Below, in pieces: positions 34,337 through 43,038 of a stretch of 64,000 nucleotides of DNA. The DNA lies in NCBI GenBank assembly GCA_050247255.1, contig JBFWUM010000009.1, positions 1 through 64,000 on the forward strand, read 5' to 3'. Position numbers and translations under genes: made by a program. The notes under the pieces were generated by a model. It did not search any database. It was not told the origin of the DNA and saw nothing but the letters and a program-made list of their open reading frames with translations. Positions within the stretch are counted from its first letter, which is position 1. Every line of letters begins with the position of its first letter. This DNA comes from JBFWUM01 sp050247255. Its GTDB lineage: Bacteria; Acidobacteriota; Vicinamibacteria; Vicinamibacterales; UBA2999.

Positions 34337-35872
34337 CTATCCACCAACAGGCTTGGCCGACGCAAAGTGCGCGGCAATCGCGTCGACGAGCGCCGGAATG
34401 GTGTGGATGCGCGGCTCGACGGCGACGCCGGCGCCGATCTGCCGCACCGCCTCGGTCGTCACCGGCCCGATCGTCGCCACGACAGTGTGCTTCAGCAGGT
34501 CGGCCACCTGCTCCTCGCCGTAGACGCGGGCGAAATTCCGCACCGCCGACGGGCTCGTGAACGTCACCACGTCGATCCGTCCCTGGAGCAGCATGCCGTA
34601 GACGTCGGGTTCTCCCTCGCCCTGCGCATCGTCGAGCACGGTGCGGTAGGCGATGACCTCGGTCACCTGGGCGCCGCGTTCCCGCAGCGCGTCGGCGATC
34701 ACGTCGCGGCCGATGTCGGCCTTCGGCAGCAGCACCCGCGCGCCGTCCAGCGACCCCAGTGGCGCCAGCGCGGCGACGATACCCTCGGCGCGGAATTCGT
34801 CCGGCACGAGGTCGACCTTGATGCCGTGGCGGGCCAGGGTCTCGGCGGTGCCGCTCCCCACGGCGCAGAGCAGCGGGCCCTTCAGCGAGCGGACGTCGCG
34901 CTGCCCTTCGAGCAGCGCCGCCATGAACGCCTCGGCTGCGTTGCTGCTGGCGAAGATGATCCAGTCGTAGGCTTCCGGCTCGCCGGCCGCCTGCCGCAGC
35001 GGCGCCGCGTCCTCGGGCGGGACAATGCGGATCATCGGCGCTTCGACGGGCTCGGCACCGAGCGCGGCGAGGCGCGCCGCCAGTTCCGTGGCCTGGGCGC
35101 GCGGGCGCGTGATCAGCACGCGGCGGCCGAACAACGGCCGGGTGTCGAACCAGCGCAGGTGCTCGCGGAAATTGACGACGCGCCCGGCCATCAGCAGGCC
35201 TGGCGTCCGCCGCGGCTGGTGCTGCGCCATGTCGCGCAGCTCCTCCAGCGTGCCGGAGAGCGTCTCCTGCGACGGCAGCGTGCCGTTGCACACGAACATC
35301 GCGCGCGAATCGGTGGGCCATCCGGCGGCCATCATCGCGTCGAGCACACGCGCCAGCTGCTGCGACGTGAGATAGCACAGCACGGTGCCGTCGAGCCGGG
35401 CGAGGGCCGCCCAATCGATGTGCGGCAGACTCCGCGCATCGTCCTCGTAGCCGCGCACCAGGGTGACCGTGTCGCCGCCGCCGGGGTAGGTGACGGGAAC
35501 GCCCGCATAGGCCGGCACCGCAATGCTCGCCGGCACGCCGGGCACGACTTCGTACGGCACCCGCTGCTCGTGAAGGAACAGCGCCTCCTCGGCGCCATGC
35601 TCGAAGATGAACGGATCGCCCCACTTCAGGCGGACGACCGTCTTGCCTTCGCGCGCCTTCTCGGCGAGCAGGTAGCTGACGGCGGCCTGCGCGTCGTTGG
35701 CCGGCGAGGCGTGGCCGACGTTGATCAGCTCGGCGCCCTCGCGCGCGTAGCGGAGTACCGCCGCCGGCACCTGGGGATCATGCACGACGACGTCGGCGCC
35801 CTCGAGGCATTCGCGCCCGCGCACCGTCACGAGCCCGGCATCGCCGGGGCCGGCACCGACGAAGTGGATCAT
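34337..35872 (-). CDS. Fused uroporphyrinogen-III methyltransferase and synthase
   Basis: A 511-aa two-domain protein. The first ~245 residues are a tetrapyrrole methylase (SUMT/CobA type) beginning IHFVGAGPGDAGLVTVRG; the rest is HemD, beginning RRVLITRPRAQATELAARL, with FASSNAAEAF and FTSPSAVRNF as HemD signatures. The fusion would make uroporphyrinogen III and methylate it toward siroheme. The methylase motif is divergent (RLKWGDPFIFEHGAEE where RLKGGDPFVFGRGGEE is usual), so methylation is less certain than the synthase role. It overlaps hemC by 4 nt. Confidence 0.9.
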   Translation of the reverse strand: MIHFVGAGPGDAGLVTVRGRECLEGADVVVHDPQVPAAVLRYAREGAELINVGHASPANDAQAAVSYLLAEKAREGKTVVRLKWGDPFIFEHGAEEALFLHEQRVPYEVVPGVPASIAVPAYAGVPVTYPGGGDTVTLVRGYEDDARSLPHIDWAALARLDGTVLCYLTSQQLARVLDAMMAAGWPTDSRAMFVCNGTLPSQETLSGTLEELRDMAQHQPRRTPGLLMAGRVVNFREHLRWFDTRPLFGRRVLITRPRAQATELAARLAALGAEPVEAPMIRIVPPEDAAPLRQAAGEPEAYDWIIFASSNAAEAFMAALLEGQRDVRSLKGPLLCAVGSGTAETLARHGIKVDLVPDEFRAEGIVAALAPLGSLDGARVLLPKADIGRDVIADALRERGAQVTEVIAYRTVLDDAQGEGEPDVYGMLLQGRIDVVTFTSPSAVRNFARVYGEEQVADLLKHTVVATIGPVTTEAVRQIGAGVAVEPRIHTIPALVDAIAAHFASAKPVGG

Positions 35873-36837
35873 GGCTGGAGCCCTTCGACGCGGGCGTTGG
35901 TGCGCTCGACCTCCGCGAGGATTTCGGCAGCGCCCTGGGCGAGCAGGTCGTCGGCCGCGGCGGCGCCGAGCGCGGCGGCCGCCTCTGTCGTGCCCTGCCG
36001 ATCCGCGCGAAGGATCCGCGCGCCGTCTGGCGTGGCCACCAGCGCGACCATCGTCATGGCACGGCCGGAGACGTCGGCATACGCGCCAATCGGCATCTGG
36101 CAGCCGCCGCCGAGACGCGTGACGACCGCGCGTTCGGCGTCGAGCGCGACGCGCGCAGCAGCGTTGTCGATGACCGACACGGCCTGGCGGACCGCGGCGT
36201 CGCCGGCACGGATCTCGATGGCGATGATCCCCTGGCCTGGCGCCGGCACACAGAGGCCGGCCGGCAGCGATGCCGAGATGCGATGCCCCTGCTCGAGGCG
36301 GCGCAGGCCGGCGGCCGCGAGCACGATGGCGGAGAACTGGCCCTGGTCGACCTTGCGCAGCCGGGTGTCGAGGTTGCCGCGGATCGGCGAGAACGACGCA
36401 CCAGGGAACAGGCGCGTCAGCTGCGCGGATCGGCGCACGCTGCTCGTGCCGATGCGCGGCGAGTCTCCGAGCCGGCTGACGGCCTGCTCGACGGTCAGCG
36501 ATTCGCCACCGCCGGGGAGCACGATCGCATCGCGCGGGTCTTCCCGTTCGAGCACGGCGGCGATGTCGAGCCCCTGGGGCAGCACCGCGGGCATGTCCTT
36601 GCTGCTGTGGACGGCCAGGTCGACGTCGCCGGCCAGCAGCGCGTCCTCGATTTCCTTGACGAACAGCCGCTTGCCGCCGACTTCCGACAACGGCGCCTCC
36701 GCCAGTCGATCGCCGCTGGTCTTGATGACGACAATCTCGCACGTCACGCCGGCGTGCCGCGCCAGCAGCGCCGCCGTCGTATTCGCCTGGTAGAGGGCCA
36801 GCTGGCTGCCGCGCGTGCCGAGACGCAGCGTCCGCAC
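35869..36837 (-). CDS. hemC: Hydroxymethylbilane synthase
   Basis: A 322-aa enzyme polymerising four porphobilinogens. LRLGTRGSQLALYQA, GTSSVRRSAQL and the dipyrromethane cofactor Cys in LGGGCQMPIGAYA are intact. The GTG at 36837 is chosen because it begins at the conserved N-terminus; an ATG at 36948 would add PPEGGSH repeats encoded by three dispersed hairpins and overlap hemA. Its stop overlaps the cobA/hemD start by 4 nt. Confidence 0.95.
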   Translation of the reverse strand: MRTLRLGTRGSQLALYQANTTAALLARHAGVTCEIVVIKTSGDRLAEAPLSEVGGKRLFVKEIEDALLAGDVDLAVHSSKDMPAVLPQGLDIAAVLEREDPRDAIVLPGGGESLTVEQAVSRLGDSPRIGTSSVRRSAQLTRLFPGASFSPIRGNLDTRLRKVDQGQFSAIVLAAAGLRRLEQGHRISASLPAGLCVPAPGQGIIAIEIRAGDAAVRQAVSVIDNAAARVALDAERAVVTRLGGGCQMPIGAYADVSGRAMTMVALVATPDGARILRADRQGTTEAAAALGAAAADDLLAQGAAEILAEVERTNARVEGLQP

Positions 36838-36909
36838 GTGGCTTCCGCCCTTCCCCTTCACGTGGCTTCCGCCTTCAGGCGGACCGTGGCTTCCGCCTTC
36901 AGGCGGAAG
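36838..36909. repeat. Three tandem CGTGGCTTCCGCC hairpin copies
   Basis: A partial copy (36838-36850) and two full copies (36861-36882 and 36885-36909) of GTGGCTTCCGCCTTCAGGCGG fill the whole hemA-hemC gap. The last copy has the full CTTCCGCC-TTCA-GGCGGAAG stem. They are open in the hemC frame, encoding PPEGGSH units. Confidence 0.9.
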
Positions 36910-36910
36910 A

Positions 36911-38212
36911 TCAGGAGTCGTCACGATCCGGCACCGGGTCAGTGGCATCTGCGCGCAGCCGGAACAGGCGGTTCACCGCTTCCGTGTAGGCGAGTTGGGT
37001 CTCTTCGTCGGGAAGGGCCTTCAGTTGCTCAGTGGGTTCCAGGAGCAGTTTCTCCACGATCAGCCGGGTCACCTCGTCCACCTTGCCGCGCGCCTCGGCG
37101 GGCAGGCTGCCAAGCTTGCTTTCCAGGCGTTGCAGCTCGGAGCGGCGGATCGACTCGAATCGCTGCCGCAGCGCGACGATCGTCGGGATGGCACCGCGGG
37201 AGCGCTGCCACGCCGCGAACCTGCCGAGCTCGTCGCTGACGATCGCCTCGGCGCGCTCGATCTCGGCCGCCCGGCGCGACATGTTCTCGGTGATGATCCC
37301 CTGCAGGTCGTCGACGTTGTAGAGAAACACCTGCTCGATGTCGCCCACCGACGGCTCGACGTCGCGCGGGACGGCGACGTCGATGACGAACAGCGGCCGA
37401 TGGCGGCGGCGCGCCTGCACCGCGTCCATGTGCGCCCGCGTGATGATCGGGCGCTGCGAGCCGGTGGCGGTCAGGACGATGTCCGCATCGCCCAGCGCCT
37501 GCGGCATCTGCTCCCAGGGAATGGCGCGGCCCTCCACCGTCGCGGCCAGCGATTCCGCGCCTGCCAGCGTGCGGCTGGTGATCACGATGTCGGCGACGCC
37601 GTGGCTGCGCAGGTGCTGCGCCGTCAGCGTGCTGATGTCGCCGGCGCCGACGACCAGCACGCGGCGCCCGGTCAGGCGCCCGAAGATCTTCCGCGCCAGC
37701 GCCACCGCGGCGAAGCTGATCGAGACGGCGCCTTCGCCGAGGCCGGTCTCGGTGCGCACGCGCTTGCCGACGTTGAACGACCAGTGGAACAGCTTGCTGA
37801 GCAGCGGCCCCGCGGCATGGTGCTGCGACGCCGTCTGGAACGCGTCCTTCACCTGCCCGAGAATCTGCGGCTCGCCGACGACCAGCGAGTCGAGGCCGGC
37901 CGCCACGCGGAACAGGTGCCCGGCCGCCGCGGCGTCCTCCTTGACGAACAGGTGCGGCAGGAACGTCTCGGGCGCGATCTCGTGGTACTCGCTGAGGAAC
38001 GCAATCAGCTCCTCGCGCGCGCGGGCCGGGTCGTCGCTGGCGACGTAGATCTCCGACCGGTTGCAGGTGGAGACGACGACCGACTCGGCGGCGGAGGGGC
38101 GCATGGCCAGCGCGTCGACGGCGGCGCCCAGGTCGCGGCTCGAGAAGTCGAGCCGCTCGCGAAGATCGACCGGCGCCGTGCGGTGGCTGACACCCAGGAG
38201 GAAGAGATGCAC
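36911..38212 (-). CDS. hemA: Glutamyl-tRNA reductase
   Basis: A 433-aa enzyme reducing glutamyl-tRNA to glutamate-1-semialdehyde with NADPH, the committed step of C5-pathway tetrapyrrole synthesis. The catalytic Cys50 lies in VVSTCNRSEIY, GVSHRTAPVDLRERL is the N-terminal signature, and VLVVGAGDISTLTAQHL is the NADPH-binding loop. The matching tRNA-Glu substrate class is represented at 52709. It starts 1 nt after the CcsA/HemX stop. Confidence 0.96.
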   Translation of the reverse strand: MHLFLLGVSHRTAPVDLRERLDFSSRDLGAAVDALAMRPSAAESVVVSTCNRSEIYVASDDPARAREELIAFLSEYHEIAPETFLPHLFVKEDAAAAGHLFRVAAGLDSLVVGEPQILGQVKDAFQTASQHHAAGPLLSKLFHWSFNVGKRVRTETGLGEGAVSISFAAVALARKIFGRLTGRRVLVVGAGDISTLTAQHLRSHGVADIVITSRTLAGAESLAATVEGRAIPWEQMPQALGDADIVLTATGSQRPIITRAHMDAVQARRRHRPLFVIDVAVPRDVEPSVGDIEQVFLYNVDDLQGIITENMSRRAAEIERAEAIVSDELGRFAAWQRSRGAIPTIVALRQRFESIRRSELQRLESKLGSLPAEARGKVDEVTRLIVEKLLLEPTEQLKALPDEETQLAYTEAVNRLFRLRADATDPVPDRDDS

Positions 38213-38213
38213 G

Positions 38214-39041
38214 TCAGTAGAAGGAGTGGCTCGTGGTCACGAAGTAGCTGATCGGCAGGAAGTTCAGCAGCACGATCGCGAAGCCGACCGCCGACACCCA
38301 GGCGGCCCGCCGCCCGCTCCAGCCGAGCGCCTGCCGCGCGATCATGGCAAACGAGTAGACCACCCACGTCAGTGCGGCGATGAAGATCTTCGGATCGTCC
38401 AGCCCCATCGCCTGCAGGTTCGAGTCGCCGGGCGCAATCGCCCGCGCCTGCGCCGTCCAGACGATACCGACGACGACGCCGATGGTGAGGAAGAGCCAGC
38501 CGACCGCGACCGCGCGCGAGTTCATGACGTCGAGCATCTGCAGCGACGGCAGCCGCGTGTAGAGGTAACCGAGGTGCTTCTTCTTGATTTCCTTGAACTG
38601 CAGCACGTAGGTCAGGCCGAGCACGCCGGCGATGGCGAAGCTGGCGTAGGCAAAGAGGAGTGACGCCACGTGCACCCAGAACCACGGGCTGTCGAGCACC
38701 GGGTTGGCCGCCGGTGTCCCCGGATAGGCCAGGGCCAGCGCCTGCAGCGCCGCGGCAATCGGCAGGATGAATACGCCCATCGCCCGCTCGTCGGTCGTCA
38801 GCTCGATGTAGAGGTAGGCGAGCGACAGCAGCCAGACGAAGGTCGACACGGCGCGGCCGGTGCTGGCAAACGGCGTCTGCCACACCGCCATCGTCTGCAT
38901 GCCGATGGCGAAGGTGTGGGCGAGGACCGCGAACAGCAGCAGCGTTGTCGCCGTCCGTCCGGCCGATGGCTGCCGCCGCGCGAAATGCACGCCGTACGCG
39001 ACCGCGGCGGCCGCGTAGAAGATCAGCGGGACGATGTTCAC
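38214..39041 (-). CDS. CcsA/HemX-type cytochrome c assembly protein
   Basis: A 275-aa membrane protein with eight predicted helices. SPWFWVHVASLLFAYASFAIAG corresponds to the WxWxH-like haem-handling region of CcsA/CcmC relatives, although only one Trp of the classic WWD motif is obvious. In many bacteria a HemX homologue sits beside hemA and affects its level. Position just upstream of hemA supports that role; full cytochrome c synthase activity would need a CcsB partner, not seen here. Its start overlaps the VWFA stop by 4 nt. Confidence 0.85.
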   Translation of the reverse strand: MNIVPLIFYAAAAVAYGVHFARRQPSAGRTATTLLLFAVLAHTFAIGMQTMAVWQTPFASTGRAVSTFVWLLSLAYLYIELTTDERAMGVFILPIAAALQALALAYPGTPAANPVLDSPWFWVHVASLLFAYASFAIAGVLGLTYVLQFKEIKKKHLGYLYTRLPSLQMLDVMNSRAVAVGWLFLTIGVVVGIVWTAQARAIAPGDSNLQAMGLDDPKIFIAALTWVVYSFAMIARQALGWSGRRAAWVSAVGFAIVLLNFLPISYFVTTSHSFY

Positions 39042-39949
39042 CGCGACGTCGGGGCGTAGTAGCCCCGCTTCGTCCGCGCGGTCGTGCTTGGACGCGCGAC
39101 CTGCACGACGACGCGGCGCCAGGCGCCGTCGCGGCGCTGGTTCCTGGAGGTGTAGCCGAGCGTGTACTGGCTGGCCAGCTCCTCGGCGATCTGCGCGTAG
39201 ACACCGGAGAGATCTTCGATGCGCGTCGGGAAGAACGGACGGCCGCCGGTTTCCTGCGCCAGTTGCCGCATGACGAACTCGGCCTCGCGGAAGCCCTGCG
39301 TCTGCCCCTGGGCGTCGCGCAGCGCGATCGTGTAGATGGCCGTTTCGCTCCGTTTGGCCAGGTCGAGCACTTCCTCGAACGACACCAGGCTCGAGGTGTC
39401 CTCGCCGTCGGAGAAGACGACCAGCGCCTGGCGGCGGACGTCCTCTTCCCCCTGCGCCTTGATCTTGCCGAGCTCCTTCAGCGCGATGTAGATGGCGTTG
39501 TGGAGCGACGTCGATCCGCCCGACGTCGTCTGGTTGATCGCCGCCACCAGTTGCGCCTGGTCGGCGGTGAAGCCCTGGCGGATCTCGACGCGGCTGTCGA
39601 AATCGATCACCTGCGCCAGGTCGGCCGCGGTCAGGCGCTTGACGAACCCGGTGGCGGCCTCCTGCAGCACCGGCATCTTCTCTTCCATGCTCGCGCTGCT
39701 GTCGAGCAGCAGCGACAGCGCCACCGGCTGGATCTTCTTCGTGAAGAAGGTGAGGTCCTGCTTGACGCCGTCCTCGAACACGGAGAAGTCGCCGACATCG
39801 AGGTCGGCGACGTAGCGGGCCGACGGATCGGTCACGGTGACGTTCAGCGACACCAGCTCGACGCCCGCGCGGAACGGGCCCTGGGCGGCACCCGCGGTCA
39901 GGCCCGCGGTGACGGCAAGCAGGGCCGCCGCAACGACGCCGCGAGTCAC
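39038..39949 (-). CDS. Secreted VWFA protein (TIGR03436 type)
   Basis: A 303-aa exported protein. After a signal peptide, the N-terminal beta domain reads VSLNVTVTDPSARYVADLDVGDFSVFEDG, the hallmark of the Acidobacterial VWFA-related family. The von Willebrand A domain has the MIDAS motif DSSAS, Thr in GGSTS and VVFSDGEDTSS. The C-terminal LASQYTLGYTSRN is also typical. Function of the family is unknown. The GTG start overlaps the upstream VWFA gene, and the stop overlaps the CcsA/HemX start. Confidence 0.9.
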   Translation of the reverse strand: MTRGVVAAALLAVTAGLTAGAAQGPFRAGVELVSLNVTVTDPSARYVADLDVGDFSVFEDGVKQDLTFFTKKIQPVALSLLLDSSASMEEKMPVLQEAATGFVKRLTAADLAQVIDFDSRVEIRQGFTADQAQLVAAINQTTSGGSTSLHNAIYIALKELGKIKAQGEEDVRRQALVVFSDGEDTSSLVSFEEVLDLAKRSETAIYTIALRDAQGQTQGFREAEFVMRQLAQETGGRPFFPTRIEDLSGVYAQIAEELASQYTLGYTSRNQRRDGAWRRVVVQVARPSTTARTKRGYYAPTSR

Positions 39950-40869
39950 CGCGCCGCCCCCGCGTCCTGGCCGCGCGCCGGCGTGGCGCGAACGGTGATG
40001 GCCGGGCGCGTCGACGTGACCTCCAGCGTCTCGGGGGGAATGAGCGACTCGGGCCGGCTGTAGACGACCTTGAACTGCGACGACAGTTCGCGCGCCAGCC
40101 GCTCCAGCGCGCCGGGGACGGCGCTGGGGGTGAGCAGCGTCATCCGCTGGCCGCCGGTGGCTTCGACGCCCTTGTCGAGCGACAGCGCGCGGTTGCGGAT
40201 CGGTTCCTCGTTGTTGAGCTCGAACGTGCCGACGGTAATGGCGTGCAGCGCCGCATCCGCGTCGGTCATCGCCTGGACGACATCGGCGTAGTAGCGGTTC
40301 GAGAACTCGACACCATCGGTGATCACCGGGACCAGCACGGCGCGCGCCGACTCACGGCGCGACAGGCCGCGTGACACCTCGACCAGGCCGTCCAGCAGCG
40401 TCATCCCGCTGGACGACTCGGGAAACAGCCGGCCGATGCCGCGCGTCAGCGCGTCCCGGTCGGAGGTGTAGTCGACGATGACCGTCGGCCGCGAGGCGAT
40501 GCCGATGAGGGCGATGTTGTGGCGCGGGCCGCCGGGAGCCGTCATGGCAGTGACGAAGCGGGTGAGCCCATCACGCATCGGCGGGATGAGCGCCGAGGCC
40601 GCGGTGCTGTTGTCGACGAGCAGGGCGATGTCGATCGGCTCGGTCGCCGGCCCGACGCGCAGCACCTCACGGCGCGCGCCGTCCTCGCGGACGATCAGAT
40701 CGGTGGCGGCGAGCGTCGGCGCCGGGACGCCGCGCTCGTCGACGGCGCTGACGAACAGCGTCCGCTCGCGCGCGTTCCCCTGGGCGTCGACCGTGACGCG
40801 GCCGGGAAGCAGGACGGCCACGGCCAGCGCGGCGAGCGCGGCCACACGAGTCGCAGGGTGCATGCGCAT
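39946..40869 (-). CDS. Secreted VWFA-like protein, second of a pair
   Basis: A 307-aa exported protein starting at ATG 40869 (signal peptide to VDAQ). The layout matches the neighbouring VWFA protein: an N-terminal beta domain (LFVSAVDERGVPAPTLAATDLIVREDG), then a VWA domain, then SSQFKVVYSRP. The MIDAS motif is degenerate, DNSTA in place of DxSxS, so metal binding may be lost. It is the first gene of the minus-strand run that continues into the hem operon. Confidence 0.85.
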   Translation of the reverse strand: MRMHPATRVAALAALAVAVLLPGRVTVDAQGNARERTLFVSAVDERGVPAPTLAATDLIVREDGARREVLRVGPATEPIDIALLVDNSTAASALIPPMRDGLTRFVTAMTAPGGPRHNIALIGIASRPTVIVDYTSDRDALTRGIGRLFPESSSGMTLLDGLVEVSRGLSRRESARAVLVPVITDGVEFSNRYYADVVQAMTDADAALHAITVGTFELNNEEPIRNRALSLDKGVEATGGQRMTLLTPSAVPGALERLARELSSQFKVVYSRPESLIPPETLEVTSTRPAITVRATPARGQDAGAAR

Positions 40870-40936
40870 GGAGGTGCTGCGAGTATAGGCCCCGGTTTTG
40901 AGGCAGATCAAGCTGTTGAAAATACGGGATTTGTCG

Positions 40937-40974
40937 GATGGTGGATGGTCGGTGGTCACCGACCATCGACCACC
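40937..40974. repeat. ATGGTCGGTG hairpin of GGATGGTGG words
   Basis: ATGGTCGGTG (40945-40954) pairs perfectly with CACCGACCAT (40957-40966) over a 2-nt spacer, extended by more GGTGG/CCACC words on both sides. It is an empty version of the word-repeat loci and lies between the divergent VWFA and atp operons, a 243-nt gap with no gene. Confidence 0.8.
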
Positions 40975-41000
40975 AACGTGAAAGGTTTCACAAACCACGA

Positions 41001-41006
41001 TATACT
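41001..41006 (+). promoter_or_regulatory. Possible -10 box of the F0 operon
   Basis: TATACT lies 107 nt before atpZ. A GTGAAA-GG-TTTCAC palindrome (40978-40991) immediately upstream could be an operator. No good -35 hexamer is seen. Confidence 0.4.
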
Positions 41007-41112
41007 GGGGGGCGGTCCACCGGATGACGGGCGCTGCAGGGGAGTGGCCGCGCCGAGCGGCCCGCCGAAGCCGCAGGCGAAGGCGGCTCGCCGTTTGCGT
41101 CGCCGGCACGTG

Positions 41113-41364
41113 ATGGCCAAGAAAACTCGGGGATTTTCGTACGAGCGCGCGGCCCGGTCGCTGCAGGCCACGGTCAGCAGTTCAGGTCCGATCGCCGGCG
41201 CCAGCTACACGCTGGTGGGCGGTATCATCCTGCTCGGCGGGCTCGGGTACGCGTTCGATGCCTGGCGGGGCACCGAGCCATGGGGGCTGATCGTCGGCCT
41301 GGCGCTCGGGATCGTCGTCGGCTTCTACGAACTGGTGAAGACAGCCTGGCGGAAGGCGCCCTGA
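41113..41364 (+). CDS. atpZ: AtpZ/AtpI-type ATP synthase assembly protein
   Basis: An 83-aa protein with two membrane helices (about 28-48 and 58-77) joined by a short loop, AFDAWRGTEPWG, the standard AtpZ layout. GLALGIVVGFYELVK is the second helix. AtpZ helps assemble the c-ring or supplies Mg/Ca during assembly. Charged N-terminus RGFSYERAARS is typical. It is the first gene of the F0 block. Confidence 0.85.
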   Translation: MAKKTRGFSYERAARSLQATVSSSGPIAGASYTLVGGIILLGGLGYAFDAWRGTEPWGLIVGLALGIVVGFYELVKTAWRKAP

Positions 41365-41391
41365 GGCGCCGCCGCGGGTGACACGGGGCGC

Positions 41392-41757
41392 ATGACGCCG
41401 GTCTGGTGGATGGTCGGCGCGAGCGTCGCCGCCTGGGGTGCGGTGACAGCGGCCACGGGGCCGCGCCTGCACCCGGAGCTGCTCTGGGGCCTGCTCGGGC
41501 CGCTGGCCGCGGCGTGCGGCACCTGGGTGGTGACGGCGCGCGCGTTCCGCGTCAACCCGCAGGCGCTGACCGCCGTCATGGTCGCCGGCCTGGCGGTGAA
41601 GGCGGTCTTCTTCGGGCTTTACGTCGTGGTGATGCTGCGCGGGTTGGACCTGCGGCCGGCGCCGTTCGTCGGCAGCTTCACCGGGTTTTTCGTCGCGCTG
41701 TATGGCATGGAGGCGCTGTTCCTGAAGCGCCTGTTCGCACGCGGCCCAGGCCGCTAG
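41392..41757 (+). CDS. atpI: ATP synthase subunit I-like protein
   Basis: A 121-aa protein with four hydrophobic helices, matching the ATP synthase I family placed between atpZ and atpB. Family members act as c-ring assembly chaperones. Sequence signals are weak, so the call rests on size, topology (ending in ALYGMEALFLKRL) and position. Confidence 0.75.
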   Translation: MTPVWWMVGASVAAWGAVTAATGPRLHPELLWGLLGPLAAACGTWVVTARAFRVNPQALTAVMVAGLAVKAVFFGLYVVVMLRGLDLRPAPFVGSFTGFFVALYGMEALFLKRLFARGPGR

Positions 41758-41782
41758 GAATTCGTCCGCGTCACTGAAATCG

Positions 41783-42736
41783 ATGCAGCAACCATCTCCT
41801 GAAGCCGCGGCTGAAGCCGCGGGGCACGCCGCCGAAGCGGCCGTCGAAGGCGGCTTCAACGCCGGCGAGACGATCATCGAGCACGTCGCGAACTCGCCGA
41901 TCGATCATCCGCTCATCCACCTGCCGACGATTGCCGGCATCGACATGTCGGTGACCAAGCACGTGCTGATGCTCTGGATCGTCGCCGCGATCCTGCTGGT
42001 CACGGTGATCGTCGTCGTGCGGCGCTACCTGGCGCAGGAGCGGCTGGTGCCGGGCCGGTTCATGGCGGCGCTCGAGGCGGTGGTCGAGTTCACGCGCGAC
42101 ACCATCGTCCAGCCGAACGTCGGCAGCAAGTGGGTCCTGACCTGGACGCCGCTGGTGCTGACGCTGTTCCTGTTCATCTTCCTGGCGAACCTGGTGGGCA
42201 TCATCCCGGTGTTCGACGTCCTCGCGCTGCTGAACCACACGCTGATCCACGCGCCGGAGGAGTCGTTCCTGACGCAGGTGACGCACGGCGGCGTGACGGC
42301 GACCGGCAACTTCAACGTCACCGCGGCGCTGGCCACGGTCACGTTCTTCGCCATCATCGTCGCCGGCTCGCGCGCCCACGGCTTCGTCAAGCACTGGAAG
42401 AACATGATTCCGCACGGGCTGCCGTGGCCGATCTACCTCATCCTGATCCCGATCGAGATCATGGGGATGTTCGTCCGGCCGTTCGCGCTGACCATGCGAC
42501 TTGCGGCCAACATGACGGGCGGGCACATCGCGATCCTCGCGATCCTCTCGTTCGTGTTCATCTTCGCCGAGCTGTTCGCGAGCGCGGCGGTCGGCATCGG
42601 CGTCGGCACGGTGCTGTCGCTGCCGCTGGCGGTCGGCATCTCGGCGCTCGAGATCATCGTCATTCTGGTGCAGGCCTACGTCTTCACCCTGCTCACGGCC
42701 GTGTTCATCGGCATGGCCATTCACGCTCATCACTGA
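41783..42736 (+). CDS. atpB: ATP synthase F0 subunit a
   Basis: A 317-aa membrane subunit that forms the proton half-channels with the c-ring. The essential Arg is Arg239 in TMRLAANMTGGH. VLTWTPLVLTLFLFIFLANLVGIIP is the first conserved helix and QAYVFTLLTAVFIGMAIHAHH the last. An N-terminal Ala/Glu-rich segment and a long periplasmic insertion (about 145-180) make it longer than E. coli AtpB. Downstream is atpE. Confidence 0.95.
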   Translation: MQQPSPEAAAEAAGHAAEAAVEGGFNAGETIIEHVANSPIDHPLIHLPTIAGIDMSVTKHVLMLWIVAAILLVTVIVVVRRYLAQERLVPGRFMAALEAVVEFTRDTIVQPNVGSKWVLTWTPLVLTLFLFIFLANLVGIIPVFDVLALLNHTLIHAPEESFLTQVTHGGVTATGNFNVTAALATVTFFAIIVAGSRAHGFVKHWKNMIPHGLPWPIYLILIPIEIMGMFVRPFALTMRLAANMTGGHIAILAILSFVFIFAELFASAAVGIGVGTVLSLPLAVGISALEIIVILVQAYVFTLLTAVFIGMAIHAHH

Positions 42737-42783
42737 GCATCGCCGCGCCTGAGGGGCCCGGCCTACTTACGGAGGATCGACTG

Positions 42784-43014
42784 GTGGAAATGCAGTTTGC
42801 GTTCATGGGCGTCGCGATTGGCCTTGGCCTGATCGTCATCGGCGCGGGTCTCGGCATCGGCAAGCTCGCGGCGGCGGTCGCCGAGGGCGTGGCGCGGCAG
42901 CCGAGCGCGGCGGCGCAGATCAGCGGCGCGGCGAACCTGCCGCTCTTCCTGCTCGAAGGCGTGGCGATTCTCGCCGAGGTGTTCGCCCTCCTCGTCCTGC
43001 TGCTCAACCAGTAA
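42784..43014 (+). CDS. atpE: ATP synthase F0 subunit c
   Basis: A 76-aa hairpin of two helices with the polar loop ARQP. The ion-binding acid is Glu58 in FLLEGVAIL. The helix-1 position used as Gln in sodium c-rings is Ile here and no Ser/Thr follows the Glu, so proton use is more likely (inference). GGAGG at 42771-42775 favours the GTG at 42784 over the ATG at 42790. Confidence 0.93.
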   Translation: MEMQFAFMGVAIGLGLIVIGAGLGIGKLAAAVAEGVARQPSAAAQISGAANLPLFLLEGVAILAEVFALLVLLLNQ

Positions 43015-43038
43015 GGCCGGACCGAAAGGACGATCGCC

